From contig JANBRJ010000033.1 of the NCBI GenBank assembly GCA_027577595.1, positions 100,416 through 164,415 of the forward strand: DNA of 64,000 nt, read 5' to 3'. Source of the stretch: Coemansia sp. RSA 487 (taxonomy: Eukaryota; Kickxellomycota; Kickxellomycetes; Kickxellales; Kickxellaceae). The position numbers were made by a program, and so were the translations under genes. Shown here one piece after another: positions 48,577-59,660 of the stretch (within the stretch, counting starts at the first letter, position 1; each line of letters starts with the position of its first letter). The notes under the pieces were generated by a model. The model had not been told where the DNA came from. It worked only from the letters and a program-made list of their open reading frames with translations, and did no database searches.

Positions 48577-49925
48577 TTGCCTCCGTTGTCATCGATACAA
48601 ATGTCATCACCGGTGCCATCTCCTTCGCAATCTGTGGGTTCGCCACTCCACCAATTGGGCGTAGCGGCTGCAGCGGCTGCAGCAGCTGCAGCAACATCCC
48701 AAAGCGTCAGCAATGATAGTGGTAGAGACAGTCCAGCAACTGTAAAAATCTCACGAAATTGGACACGCGAGGAAACACTGTCTTTGGTTCGCGCCATTGG
48801 AAGACATTACGATTCACTCAAACGGTGCAAAACAAACCAGGAGCGTAGCAATGTTTGGCACCGTATACACAAAGAGCATTCGAGTCAGTTTCCCGGAAGG
48901 TCCAAGAAAGCCTCACAGGTAAGCAGATGTCAAAAAAATTCAGAATTGCTTGCTTGTTTGGTTGGTTTCTACCGTAAAGTCTCACTTCTTTGCATGATGT
49001 ATTTACTTGCCAGCAAAAAAACAAAACAACAAACGCCCCTCCTATTGTTCTCATGGACTGGCAATGATGACAATGCAAGTCTAATATTATGTTTACATCT
49101 TTGTTTCATTTTTTCCCGTTGTGATTTTTTTCTTGAGCATTGGGAATCATTAGAGGAGTGAATGGATGAGGCTTGGTGCTATATTTTATTGTTGGCGAAC
49201 TGCTAATTGGCTTGATCATGTACCAACTCTGATTAATTTATTACTTGTAGGACCGGTGGGGCAAAGTGCTTAGCGATTATAAGGATGTCATGGTCCACAA
49301 CAAGGAAAAGGGCGCTGCTCGCTGGACATTTGACTTTTTCAAGGAAGTCGCTGCCATTGTTGAGGGCGATGCGCATTTTATGGATCTTGCAAAAACGGCT
49401 TCGCCGCTATCAGCCGGTGACGATCTCAATGCATACTCGTTTGGTAGTCCAGGGTCGATGGCGGTTTCGTCGGGTCCTCCATTGATGCAGCACCGGATGT
49501 CGGAGCCCAATCTAAACTTCAATGGGCCGACAGCCACAAAGAGACCTCAGCAGCAGCAGCAGCAGCAGCAAACAATGATACAACCATACTTTCATGCAAA
49601 CTCACCGTCGCGGCGGACATCGTATCCACAAATGCAACAAGGAAGCGGCGGCTCTTCAATTGCCGTGCGGCAGTACCCACCACCGCCACCACCACCACCG
49701 CTGGTGACCGGATATCTGCAGCCAACATTGATCCCTGCAGAACTTGGTAACGACCCAGAGCGAACGTGCCGCTACGTCCTGGATATGCTCGAACAGCAGG
49801 CACGGCGAATTGATGCTCAGCAAGAGTCGCTGTTGCAGCTGCGGGACTCGACAAAGGATGCGATCAGAAAGGTTGAGCTAGTTTTGCGGCAGTATTCGCG
49901 GCAGCCTCCTCCGTCTGCCCAGTAA
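48328..49925 (+). CDS. Myb/SANT-like (trihelix-type) DNA-binding protein, one intron
   Basis: Two exons, 48328-48918 and 49251-49925, 421 residues. The 332-bp intron has CAG|GTAAGC donor and TTGTAG|GAC acceptor, phase 0; it cuts the DNA-binding domain in two. Domain at residues ~147-232: NWTREETLSLVRAIGRHYDS, a long loop, FPGRSKKASQ|DRWGKVLSDYKD and ARWTFDFFKEVAAI, with the Trp spacing of Myb_DNA-bind_4/trihelix. The N-terminal part has a Gln run (about residues 64-83) and Ala run; the C-terminal part has Gln and Pro runs and a probable helix (VLDMLEQQARRIDAQQESLL). Likely a transcription factor. The start at 48334 is also possible. Confidence 0.82.
48516..48576. repeat. CAG/CAA tract (poly-Gln)
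   Basis: About 20 Gln codons, mostly CAG then mixed CAA, in exon 1 of the Myb/SANT-like gene. Confidence 0.8.
48919..49250 (+). other. Intron of the Myb/SANT-like gene
   Basis: Joining 48918 to 49251 restores one frame across the DNA-binding domain (KKASQ to DRWGKVL). The only clear intron in the window. It contains stop codons in the exon 1 frame. Confidence 0.85.
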
Positions 49926-50651
49926 CAACAAGCTATAAAAGAAACACCTTTACTATAATCTACTAATCAACTTAATTTAGCACTAGCACTAGCACATTAT
50001 CAGCACCATCACATGCTCTCACTTTTACCAAGATATGGACGAAAATGGAAAGCTCATACGTAGCATTTTGGCAATCCAAAAGCAGCAATTTTTTTTAAAA
50101 AGAGGGAGATGGAGAACCAGCATAAAATTGGCGTCGATCGCTGCATGACTGGCAGCGTCGGTTGCAGTCGGCGACACCTTTTGACTGGCAGAACAATAAT
50201 AACGGATGCCTAAAGGAAAGGATTGTTGCCGGTTCTTCTCACGGATGGCGCTTGCATTTGTTGCCCCCTTTTCCAAGGACGCACATTACAGGTGCAGAGC
50301 AGAGATAATGCACTGTGAGCAAGCTCCTTTGCTTCATTTAGACGTGTGGGGGGTGTTCTAGTCATGCGCCACCAGTTCGTTCTCTTGTTCTGAAAATTCT
50401 ACCAAAGTGTTTTGGACAGAGAATAAATTTGATAGCATTTGATATACGCGCCTTGCTTGGATTTTTTTGAGAAAAAAGGAGGCGTATAAAAGACAATTTG
50501 TCAGTTTCCCCAGGTTCTCTTTCCTTCGTTTATTGACATTTGCTCCTTGTAAAAAAATCTAGCGCCTTGTTTTTCCAATATTTATATACCCTTTGTTACT
50601 TTTTGATTATAGCCAATAGCACTACTATTTTTATTATTATATTTCCTCAGA
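49926..50651. other. Intergenic region with permease promoter
   Basis: 3' flank of the Myb/SANT-like gene and promoter of the permease. A TATAAAAG box lies at 50485-50492, about 165 bp before ATG 50652. No gene seen. Confidence 0.5.
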
Positions 50652-52307
50652 ATGAAGCTAAAGTTTCCAAACGTTGCTCAGGCGTTCCGTGCTGAGCCTG
50701 GCGAACAACTGCCTCTATGGAAACACATTTTGGTTCGCCTGTTTACGCGCAAGTCGATTGACCAGATTCTGCGCGAGGGCTCCAACACCCAGATGCGTCG
50801 AGTGCTTGGTCGACTTGACCTCATTGCTATTGGTGTTGGCGCAATCATTGGGAGCGGGATCTTTGTGCTAACCGGTGTAGCAGCAGCCGAGAATGCTGGG
50901 CCTGCAATCATTGTCAGTTTTATTATTGCTGGTGTCATATCGGGGCTTTCGGCATTTTCTTATTCTGAGATGGCGTCGATGGTGCCCATCTCTGGGTCAG
51001 CATATACGTATACGTATGCGACATTGGGCGAGTTTCTGGGCTGGATCATCGGGTGGGACCTTATTCTAGAGTATCTTGTTGGCGCGGCGACTGTCAGTGT
51101 CAGCTGGAGCGCATATGTTGTCAGCTTCTTCAAGGATGTGTTCAACGTGAAATTTACCCCCAAGACGACGCAGGCGCCGATTCTGTGGGACAACGATACG
51201 CTGTCGTTCAAGGTCAACCATGGCTCGTATATCAATATCCCAGCCATGTTTATTTCGCTGCTTGTAACGGTGCTGCTTGTGCTGGGCATCAGGCAGGCGT
51301 CGTGGGTCAACCAGACGATTGTTGTCATCAAGATCGTGGTCGTGCTTTTCTTTATCTTTGGCGCCTGCCGCTTTGTCGACAGAAGCAACTACAAGCCCTT
51401 TGTCCCGCCACGCGAGGGCCACTCGTATGGTGCGCAGGGCGTTTTCAAGGGCACACAGCGTGTCTTCTTTGCGTACATTGGCTTTGACGCAGTGTCAACA
51501 GCATCACAAGAGGCCAAGGACCCGCAGCGCGATCTGCCTTGGGGCATCTGCGCCTCGCTAGGCATTTGCACGGCGCTCTATATCGGCGTATCAGCTGTTC
51601 TGTGTGGAATAATGTCGTACAAGGACCTGGGCGGCGCTTCGCCGCTTACCGACGCTCTCATCCCACACAAGAACACGCGCTGGTTGCGTATCTTAATCGA
51701 GCTTGGCGCCATCTGCGGTCTATCGTCGGTAATTCTTATCTTGCTGATGGGACAGCCACGCATTTTCTTCACGATGGCGCGCGATGGGATGTTCCCAAAG
51801 ATATTTGGCCGCCTGCACCACCGCTTCAAGACACCCTATGTGCCGACTATTGTATCTGGCATTGTGTGCGCTGTTCTTGGCGGCGTTCTTCCTGTTGACA
51901 TTTTGGGAGATATGACTTCTGTTGGTACGCTGTTGGCGTTTATTTTGGTCAACATTGGCGTAATAGTTATGCGGTACACGCATCCGGAGATGGAACGCGG
52001 GTTTCGTGTACCGTTCGGCCCGTTCTTGTTTCCTATATTAGGCGCGGCAATTGCACTTGTTGTCCTTGTCCTGTCTGACGGTCCGACTATCTACCGTCTG
52101 TTTATTTGGCTGGCGATTGGGCTGTTTGTCTATGGATTCTACGGCTACCGCTGGTCACGCGTTGGTAACCCTCAAAAGTGGTCGCCTGAAGATATTGCGT
52201 ACTTCCAAGACAGCGGACTGGATAGCATGTACATGGATGAGGAGCAGGGCGTAGGCGGGGAGATGCCAGGAAAAGGCAAAACCACTGCTGAAGGAGTAGT
52301 TTCTTGA
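50652..52307 (+). CDS. Amino-acid permease, APC superfamily (cationic amino-acid transporter type)
   Basis: 551 residues. First membrane helix carries the APC signature LIAIGVGAIIGSGIFVLTG (about residues 55-75). At least a dozen hydrophobic segments follow, with SEMASMVPISGSAYTYTYAT, FFAYIGFDAVSTASQEAKDP (the conserved TM6 region of CAT/YfnA-type transporters) and LRILIELGAICGLSS. N- and C-termini are cytosolic. It imports amino acids, probably basic or small ones, by proton coupling or exchange; specificity is not readable. Single exon, high G+C compared with its flanks. Confidence 0.9.
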   Translation: MKLKFPNVAQAFRAEPGEQLPLWKHILVRLFTRKSIDQILREGSNTQMRRVLGRLDLIAIGVGAIIGSGIFVLTGVAAAENAGPAIIVSFIIAGVISGLSAFSYSEMASMVPISGSAYTYTYATLGEFLGWIIGWDLILEYLVGAATVSVSWSAYVVSFFKDVFNVKFTPKTTQAPILWDNDTLSFKVNHGSYINIPAMFISLLVTVLLVLGIRQASWVNQTIVVIKIVVVLFFIFGACRFVDRSNYKPFVPPREGHSYGAQGVFKGTQRVFFAYIGFDAVSTASQEAKDPQRDLPWGICASLGICTALYIGVSAVLCGIMSYKDLGGASPLTDALIPHKNTRWLRILIELGAICGLSSVILILLMGQPRIFFTMARDGMFPKIFGRLHHRFKTPYVPTIVSGIVCAVLGGVLPVDILGDMTSVGTLLAFILVNIGVIVMRYTHPEMERGFRVPFGPFLFPILGAAIALVVLVLSDGPTIYRLFIWLAIGLFVYGFYGYRWSRVGNPQKWSPEDIAYFQDSGLDSMYMDEEQGVGGEMPGKGKTTAEGVVS

Positions 52308-52470
52308 GTTTGTTTTTTAGTTAGTGTTTTGTTATTAATACTATCAAGTTTCTTGTTGCTAAAAGATGGAACGAAAAATGTGTGTGTGTGGATATAAAAG
52401 GAAAAAAAGAAAAAAGAACATAAAGTTGAATTGACTAGAATTAAACTACCTTCTTGGCGGATGCTCGTTT

Positions 52471-53973
52471 TTAAGAACCGTTGTTTGAAGAGCCAGGACC
52501 GACTAGCTTGTAGAATATCGACATAACACGTGGAACGATAGCCTGCTTACCAGTAGTAGCGGCTGTAACAGCAGCAGTAGTGATCTGCTGCTTGCTCTGA
52601 GAAGAAGGAGGTGTCGCCGATTGCTGCTTGCTACTCCTATCCTTTGTAGAAATCAGTTGCTTATTATCCTCCTCCGAGGATACATCAGCAGATACAGGAG
52701 CCACCGCAGCACTCTTGGATTTGGCAAATAGGCTTCCACCGCGCTTAGAAATCGATGTGGCGGTTTTACGCAGTATATCCATGTTGCTTGGACGGCCAGT
52801 AGTCGCCTTGGTGGTTGCATTGGTATCGTCGGCCTTGGTGGCACCGTCGGACATTGACGAAGATGATGAAGACGAAGTCGATGTCTCAGTATTGCTGCTT
52901 TCGTTGGCCGTTTGTGGCCCACCCACAGCAGTATCGCCTTCGGCAGAAATGGCCTGGGGTTGCTGCAAATCGTTGTCGCCCATCTTGGTACTAAACAGAT
53001 CGCCACCGCCAACAACATCTTGCTGGAGCTGTAGCTGTAGCTGTTGCTGCTGCTGCTGCTGCTGCTGCTGATTAAGAGCAGCCGAAGAGTAGTGGGCCTG
53101 AGAAGCAGCCACGGGTGCAGGCAGCCGTGTCAGCCTGTGGATAGCTTCACGCAGGGCCAGTTTGTCGGACTCGTGGGTCAGGACCTGAGCAGCGGTATCC
53201 ATCTTAAACCACGTGACCTCCGCAAGCGGTAAGCCTTCTTTGCCTATAGGCGTAGCCCTTGTTGAGCCCAGCGTAAGCACGCCATCGGAGCCGCTGGCTG
53301 GGCCGACAGGAAGGGTAGCGGCCTTGGCCTCGAACCTGCTTTGCGTTAACCAAGCCGTGTAGTAATAGGTCATGACCAACCGGGTCAAAGAAGAGCGTGG
53401 TGCTTGGTAATCGTCATCGGCTACCACATTAGCGGTGGTAGTAGTAGTAAGTGGACCAACGGCACCTAGATCCATTGACGGATTGTTGCTGATCAGATCC
53501 GACTGCGCAACCACGCGTTGCTCGATTTGCAATGCAAGTGGTTCGACCATGTGCGGACCGATGTAGGCGCAAGCCGATGACTCTTTGGCATTTGCAGCGA
53601 CGGCCGGGTGCAAATGCGTGCATCTGTACCCAGTGATCAGCGAGATTTGTTGTTGCGCCGCATGCGCGGGCGGCTCGCATCCGGCTACGCTTGGATCGGT
53701 TCCCGAGGGCGGCGCGCCGCCCTCCTGGTGGTGCTCCATCGAGTCGGGCTTTCCCATGGGGAGCCGCCATTCGGAAGTGTCAGGATAAAACAGTAGACAC
53801 ACCTCGTTGGTTGCTGGATCCAGCAATACTCCGCCGCATTCGAGTGAATACTGATTGCGTGTAAGAGCTAGCGATAGATGATGAGGCATCGGCGTGGAGC
53901 CGTCCGCTGATGACACATTGTCTGGATGGCAAGGCATCGGCGAGCTTGGTTGATGCGAAACAGAGGCAGTCAT
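52471..53973 (-). CDS. Nudix-fold protein with degenerate catalytic box
   Basis: 500 residues, ATG at 53973. Residues ~38-75 have the Nudix-fold start SLECGGVLLDPATNEVCLLF, then WRLPMGKPDS. The expected catalytic helix (AALREIYEETGY in active relatives) is AAQQQISLITGYRC at 105-118: the Arg and all three catalytic Glu are gone while the flanking AA and TGYRC remain. A ~25-residue insertion separates LPMGK from it. The later part of the fold (LTRLVMTYYYTAWL, LAEVTWFKMDTA) is kept to ~290. Residues 300-500 are low-complexity: Gln run, Ser runs, Thr/Ala stretches. Likely a binding, not hydrolysing, Nudix protein, for example a nucleotide or inositol-phosphate sensor. Confidence 0.72.
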   Translation of the reverse strand: MTASVSHQPSSPMPCHPDNVSSADGSTPMPHHLSLALTRNQYSLECGGVLLDPATNEVCLLFYPDTSEWRLPMGKPDSMEHHQEGGAPPSGTDPSVAGCEPPAHAAQQQISLITGYRCTHLHPAVAANAKESSACAYIGPHMVEPLALQIEQRVVAQSDLISNNPSMDLGAVGPLTTTTTANVVADDDYQAPRSSLTRLVMTYYYTAWLTQSRFEAKAATLPVGPASGSDGVLTLGSTRATPIGKEGLPLAEVTWFKMDTAAQVLTHESDKLALREAIHRLTRLPAPVAASQAHYSSAALNQQQQQQQQQQLQLQLQQDVVGGGDLFSTKMGDNDLQQPQAISAEGDTAVGGPQTANESSNTETSTSSSSSSSMSDGATKADDTNATTKATTGRPSNMDILRKTATSISKRGGSLFAKSKSAAVAPVSADVSSEEDNKQLISTKDRSSKQQSATPPSSQSKQQITTAAVTAATTGKQAIVPRVMSIFYKLVGPGSSNNGS

Positions 53974-54272
53974 TTTCTAGTGGATTTTTTAAAAAAAAAA
54001 AAAGAGAGAGATGTGGTGTTGAAGAGGGATGTGTAGTTTGGTTTCCGAGAAGATTTTGTGAAAAGGGAACAAAATAGCAGATTATTATTATTATTATTCG
54101 AACAAGAGAAAAGGGGTGGGGTGCGAAAAGAACAGAAAGATGTGTTGAAGGGAAATACGAATAAAACAGGGGGCCGACCTTCCCTAGCTGGGTGGAGAAG
54201 GAAAGGATGCTTTTACAAACAGTTTTTGTAAGGGCTTTTATAATAGCTATCAAGATGTAAACATTCCACCTC
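53974..54272. other. Promoter/5' flank of the Nudix-like gene
   Basis: A-run after the ATG complement, an ATT repeat at 54083-54098, no ORF of interest. Confidence 0.4.
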
Positions 54273-54455
54273 CTATGAATGTGCTTTTCGCTTGTTATTA
54301 CTTTCTAGCTGAATCAATAGTTCATTGTAAGCTGTATCAATTGTGCAAAGATCAATGATAGGGTGGCTTATGGACAAGTACTCGTTGCCTTTGTATTGGA
54401 ATATAAATAAACCGTCTCTCGTTGTTATTTTATGCAAACATTGCGCCACCGCCAT
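54273..54455 (-). CDS. Hypothetical 60-residue protein
   Basis: ATG at 54455, MAVAQCLHKITTRDGLFIFQ, then YKGNEYLSISHPIIDLCTID and TAYNELLIQLESNN. The composition is that of a small folded domain (beta pair then helix), not low-complexity. No family recognised. It lies divergent to VAC14 with 246 bp between the starts. Could also be a first or last exon. Confidence 0.45.
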   Translation of the reverse strand: MAVAQCLHKITTRDGLFIFQYKGNEYLSISHPIIDLCTIDTAYNELLIQLESNNKRKAHS

Positions 54456-54701
54456 ATTTCGTTTAAAAATTTAAAAAGCCAGAGCGCATTTACGAGATTA
54501 GAAGATCTAATCATCGGTGTGTGATTAAGCAGAAGCACGGAAAAGGGGAAACAAAACAATTCATAGAACGTCATTCACTTTTATATACTTGTATTTGGCT
54601 TGCGAATAAAATATATTAATTCCACACCACCCTTATTCCTTTCAGTTTTTCTTAAAACTCAATCACAAACGTGTACTAATAGTCTACCTTGAAGGGAAAC
54701 A

Positions 54702-56772
54702 ATGGTCGTCATTCAACCAGCATTAGCAAAGGCACTGAACGACCGGTTATACGACAAACAAAGAGCAGCAACAATTAAAATTGAACGGCTCGTACTAGAT
54801 GCACTAGATGCTGATGACGAGCAACGTATCTACGGACTTCTTGCTGAATTATCAACAGACTATGCAACGTCTGAAAAGGAAGCAGCACGGATAGGCGGGC
54901 TTGTAGCGCTGGCAGCGACGGCAGTGGCACTGACACATATCAATATACGGCCCTTTCTGCCTCACATCGTACCACCCATCGTGTCGGCCCTGTCGGACGG
55001 TGAAAGCAAAGTACGATACTTTGCCTGCGAGTCCCTGTATAATGTGGCCAAAGTCAGCCGTGGTCACGTACTCCGCTGGTTTAACGACATCTTTGACGGG
55101 TTGGCACGCGTCACAGCAGATTCGGTCAAAACTGTCAAGGATGGCGCTGATTACTTGGATAGACTCATAAAGGATATTGTAGCAGAGCAAGCAGCTACGT
55201 GTTTGGACTGGTATGACGGCGATGGCGCAGCAACAACAATAAACGATAGCAATAAAGATGACGATGAAGAAGACGAGGAGCCGGAGCCAATATCGACAAT
55301 AACATCAGAAGCAGCATACCTATCGACACCACCGGCACGTGGACCGCGGCTGGCGTTTTCGCTAGACAAATTCGTGCCGCTTTTGACGGAGCGGATGCAC
55401 ACATACAAACCATCGACGCGGCTGTACCTGATTGAGTGGATCCGGGTGCTGGACTCTGTGCCGGGATTGGACGTAATTGGATACTTGCCCGAGTTCCTGG
55501 ACGGACTGCTGCGGTTCCTAAGCGACCCGAACGACGATGTGCGCAACAAGACGCAGAGCCTTCTTGGTGAGCTCCTGAACGAAATGACAGAGTGCGTGGA
55601 GCTGCAGCACATGGACGATGCCGAGGGTACACGGACAAGCGGCCAAAGCGGTGGAACATACGGGTACCGGGTACATGCTTCGGGTCGGTTCACTTCGCCG
55701 TCAACGGTGGGGCTTCCCGATGAGCTGCGCATGGCTGCGCGGCGCAAGCGGATACGCGAGGAGCGCGCAGACAATGTGGCTCTGCTTGTTCCTGGAGCGC
55801 AAGTGGCAATAGAGTTTGCACGCGTCATAGAGATCCTGGTTCCGCATCTCGAGTCCAACGACCTGGAGATCCAGGGCACAGCGCTTGGCTGGGTGTACCA
55901 GCTCACATGGCTGTGTCCGCACACTGTGGTGCATCACGTGCCGCGTCTAGTCAACGCTGTGCTACCATCGGTATCGCATCCGATGGCTACCCATAGACAT
56001 ACTGCCGAGGACGTCAATATGCGGCTGCACCAGCTGGTGCGCGACGCTGCTGCTCCGACCAGGCATAGCAAGGATGCTGCTATTGAGGAGCCGCTGAACT
56101 ACGACCACGCTGCAACGGCTATCATGGAGCTGTTTGCCAAAAATGTGCACGAGCCGACTAAGATTGCTGGCATGCAGTGGCTCCTCCTTTTGCACGGAAA
56201 GGCACCTTGGCGAATCCTAACGCCCGAGGATATGAGTTTCCCGGTCCTCTTGAAGATGCTCAGCGATAGCAGCGAGCAAGTAGTGCGGCTAGATCTGGAG
56301 CTGTTTGCGCAAATCTCGCTTAGCAGCTATGGTGGCGAGGAGGAGAAAGAAGAGGAGGAGGAGGAGGAGAAGGAGGAGGAGAGGGCAGAGGATGAGAAAA
56401 GGCAACATGCGTACTTGCGCCGCTTCCTAAGCAGCCTGCTGCAAATGTTTGCCACCGACAGAGTGCTCCTTGAAACGCGTGCGGCGCTAATGGTGCGCCA
56501 GCTGTGTGCGGTTTTGGACCCGCAATTGGTCTTTTGCATGATTGCCGAGCAACTGTGCGAGGAGGAGCGTGCGGATCTTGAGTTTATCAGCGTTATGGTA
56601 CAGCACTTGAGTTGGATTCTGGTGACTGCGCCAGAGACAGAAAGTTTGCGGTTGATTTTGCGTGGATACAACGCAGGGCTGCCGCTGCTGATGCCTCACC
56701 TTCGCACCACACCATTGACAACAGCTCAGCAGCAACAACAACAAGTGCTGCAACAAGTGCTACAGCGCGGAA

Positions 56773-56808
<36 letters not shown>

Positions 56809-57905
56809 GAGCAGGACGTGTAATGGCTGTACCAGTGGATAGTCAGCGGATGGATCGTGTGCGGCAAACGCTTGCGCATGCAGTGCAGCGGATCCAGCGA
56901 GGCGTGGGCCAAAACAAGCGCAGCCACGCACTCTTCGTGCAACTATTCAGCGCATGGTGCCACAACCCAGCGGCATGTCTAACACTCTGTCTGCTATCCC
57001 AGCATTATGAAATTGGCGCCGAGTTGGTGCGTGTCTTTGGACAGCTTCCACTTGATCTGACGGTCAGCTTCTTGGTGCAGCTGGATAAGCTTGTGCAGTT
57101 GATCGAGTCCCCTGTGTTTACATTCCTGCGCTTGCAGCTCTTGGACCCTGGTGAGCAGCCATTGCTTATGCGTACGCTCTATGGGCTGCTGATGCTGCTG
57201 CCGCAGAGCTCGGCTTTTGCAATTCTTCGGAACAGGCTAGGAAGTGTAGGTATGGCGCCTCTAGGCGGCGCTAGCGGGCCAGTGGTGCGTACCACTGCAA
57301 GTGGCGATTTAGATCATGATCAGACGCACAGGAGCTACCACTACAACTACCACTACCACGTGCACCGCCATACGGCGGCGACAGGATCAAGTCCAGTGCA
57401 GAGCGGAGGAGCATCGAGTGTTGGAAAGAAGGGAGTAGAAGGGGCTGGCTCTAATGTTGTTGGTGGGACAGCTGACTTGCGCAGGATCGTCCAGCTGCTG
57501 ACAGCCACGGAGCAATCGCACCAATTGAGTAGTGCGTCGCCGCAGCTTCATGCTTCTCTGGGTAGCACTGCTGAGGCTTTACAAGACGGAGAGCCTCGTG
57601 GCACTGGTGCTCAAGGCAGTAACCATCTTCCGACAGCGTCGCAAATTCTGCAGCAGATGGCAGAGCTGCAGCTGTGTCAGCCGAACAAAGACGATGATGA
57701 TGCTGCTGCCGGTGCTGGTGATGACATTGGAGGCGGCTGTGCCTGCGGGTGTCTCCATTGCTGCTACTCCGGCAAAAACAGCACCAGTGGCAGTGGCGGC
57801 GAGAGCTCTGTTGTTGAAAGACTTGTGGCGGAGTACAGGTCAGTGCGGCAGCGGCATACGCAGGCGGTTATGCGCAGTCGCGGACAACAACATAAACAAG
57901 GTTGA
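54702..57905 (+). CDS. VAC14: VAC14, scaffold of the PI(3,5)P2 kinase complex
   Basis: 1067 residues of HEAT-like helices. VAC14 holds the Fab1/PIKfyve kinase and Fig4 phosphatase together on the vacuole membrane. N-terminus: LAKALNDRLYDKQRAATIKIE and PFLPHIVPPIVSALSDGESKVRY, as in other VAC14. The diagnostic C-terminal Fig4-binding region (residues ~713-848) has FSAWCHNPAACLTLCLLSQ, LDKLVQLIESPVFTFLRLQL and LYGLLMLLPQSSAFAILRNR. Oddities: an acidic Glu run (~545-566), a Gln run (~690-702) just before the Fig4-binding part, and a 215-residue low-complexity tail with His/Tyr repeats and CACGCLHCC. Confidence 0.94.
56774..56807. repeat. CAG tract (poly-Gln) in VAC14
   Basis: About 11 consecutive CAG codons, interrupted only at the edges, in an insertion between HEAT regions. 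Confidence 0.75.
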
Positions 57906-58143
57906 TTTGTTTTTTGTTTCTGTTTGGCATGTCATGTGTGTCTCATATATCGTTGATCATATGAACCGTTTGCAAGAAGGAAAAAAAAAGACGTACATGA
58001 GAAACTGAAAGAGGAGTCTGAAGGATATGGCCAGAGCGTAAGACTGCATGTGGAAAACAAAAAGACTTTTCTCGTTCTTCGTTTCCCATTAGCTTTTTAT
58101 TTATTCATTCATTTTTTATATACATAGAGAGAAGCAAAGGGCG
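57906..58143. promoter_or_regulatory. Short spacer between VAC14 and glucoamylase
   Basis: Holds the 3' end of VAC14 and the glucoamylase promoter; TTTTTTATATACATA near 58113 is the best TATA candidate. Confidence 0.45.
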
Positions 58144-59496
58144 ATGAAACACACACTTTTATCAAACCTCGGGGCAGCAATTCTGCTGTTTGCATCGTCT
58201 GCCGACGGAAAGCAGCATGTGTTCCACGAACCGAAGTCACAGCTTGTCAAGTGGATTGAGCAACAGTCTTATATCGCACAGCAGCGCATTCTAGCCAACA
58301 TTGCACCATTTGCCAACGATCCAACTGCGCTGGCCGGCGCAGTGTGTGCATCGCCATCGAGGTCGAACCCCGATTACTACTACTCGTGGACACGCGATTC
58401 AGCACTAACAATGAGCGAGATTATCAAATGGCTGCCGCTAACAAGCAACACGACATATATCAAACAACTCGAACATGTCGTTGAGGATTACATCCAGTTT
58501 ACAGAGCATGTGCAGCAAATGGATACGCAGTACGGGCTGGGCGAAGCAAAGTACCATATGGACGGTTCTGCGTTTACCGAGAGCTGGTGCAATGCGCAGC
58601 CCGATGGACCCGCAGCCCGAGCACTGTCTCTGATCGAATACGCCAGATACAAGCAAGCAACAAATGGCGACATTGCTTATCTGGTGCCGCTTATCAAAAG
58701 GGACCTGGACTACGTTGCGCGTGTATGGCATCAGAACACGCATTGTGATGTCTGGGAAGAATCGCGTGGACTGCACTTCTATACACTTGCCATGCAGCGA
58801 CGTGCATTGCATCAAGGCGCACAGCTCCTGGACTCCTCGGATACATACATAGCGGCTGCATCGCGCATCGCCTTGCAGCTACCGCGGTTCTGGGATGCCC
58901 GCCGTGGCTACGTGGTAGCCACGCTGGAACACTCCGGAGGGATCCAAAGCAAGGAGAGCCAGCTGGATGCGCAGGTGCTTCTGGCCGCGCTGCATGGCGA
59001 TACCTTGGGCTTGGGCATTGGGTCGCGCGAAATGTTGGCCACGGTTGGCGCACTCGTGAGTCGGTTTGAACCACTCTACGCGGTGAACCGAGTGCGGGCC
59101 ACCAACATCAACGGCGCAGTGGTGCCTATCGGCGCAGCGGTGGGAAGATACCCTGAGGATGTGTACAATGGTGCTGGCACGTCACGTGGGAACCCGTGGT
59201 CCCTTGTGACTTCGAGCGTGGCAGAGTACCATTACCGCCTGGCGCTACTCTATGTCGGCGCAGCAGGCGCTGTGCAGGGCGACATGGCGCGCTACTTGCT
59301 GGCCACAGGCGATTTGTACATGGCGCGTGTTGCGCGACACACGGCGGAAGATGGAACAATGCACGAGCAGTGGACGGCGCAAACCGGGTTCGGTCGCGGT
59401 GCCGTGGATCTGACATGGAGCTATGTGGCCCATACGTCGGCAGCACGTGCGCGAGCCCAGCTTGTCGCTGTGCTTCTTGGATCAGCGAGTCGCTGA
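58144..59496 (+). CDS. Secreted GH15 glucoamylase
   Basis: 450 residues with signal peptide (about residues 1-22). It removes glucose from the non-reducing ends of starch, glycogen or maltodextrins by inversion. Motifs: YYYSWTRDSALTMSEI (substrate-binding W-RD, ~78-93), GEAKYHMDGSAF, general acid E205 in DVWEESRGLHFYT, RYPEDVYNGAGTSRGNPW, and general base E408 in MHEQWTAQTGFGRGAVDLTW. All (alpha/alpha)6 landmarks are present. No starch-binding domain. Length is normal for a catalytic-domain-only fungal GH15. Confidence 0.94.
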   Translation: MKHTLLSNLGAAILLFASSADGKQHVFHEPKSQLVKWIEQQSYIAQQRILANIAPFANDPTALAGAVCASPSRSNPDYYYSWTRDSALTMSEIIKWLPLTSNTTYIKQLEHVVEDYIQFTEHVQQMDTQYGLGEAKYHMDGSAFTESWCNAQPDGPAARALSLIEYARYKQATNGDIAYLVPLIKRDLDYVARVWHQNTHCDVWEESRGLHFYTLAMQRRALHQGAQLLDSSDTYIAAASRIALQLPRFWDARRGYVVATLEHSGGIQSKESQLDAQVLLAALHGDTLGLGIGSREMLATVGALVSRFEPLYAVNRVRATNINGAVVPIGAAVGRYPEDVYNGAGTSRGNPWSLVTSSVAEYHYRLALLYVGAAGAVQGDMARYLLATGDLYMARVARHTAEDGTMHEQWTAQTGFGRGAVDLTWSYVAHTSAARARAQLVAVLLGSASR

Positions 59497-59660
59497 TACT
59501 GTTATTATTATTGGGGGAGGAGGGAGAAACGAAATCCCTCTTGCTCGTGCTGTTTACCCTTGAATGTCTAGATAAGGGTTTCTCTCTGGAGCTGTATTGT
59601 TTTATGTATAGTTTTACTGGATTTCGTATAAATTATATGTAAAGGTTCCTTCTTTTATCA

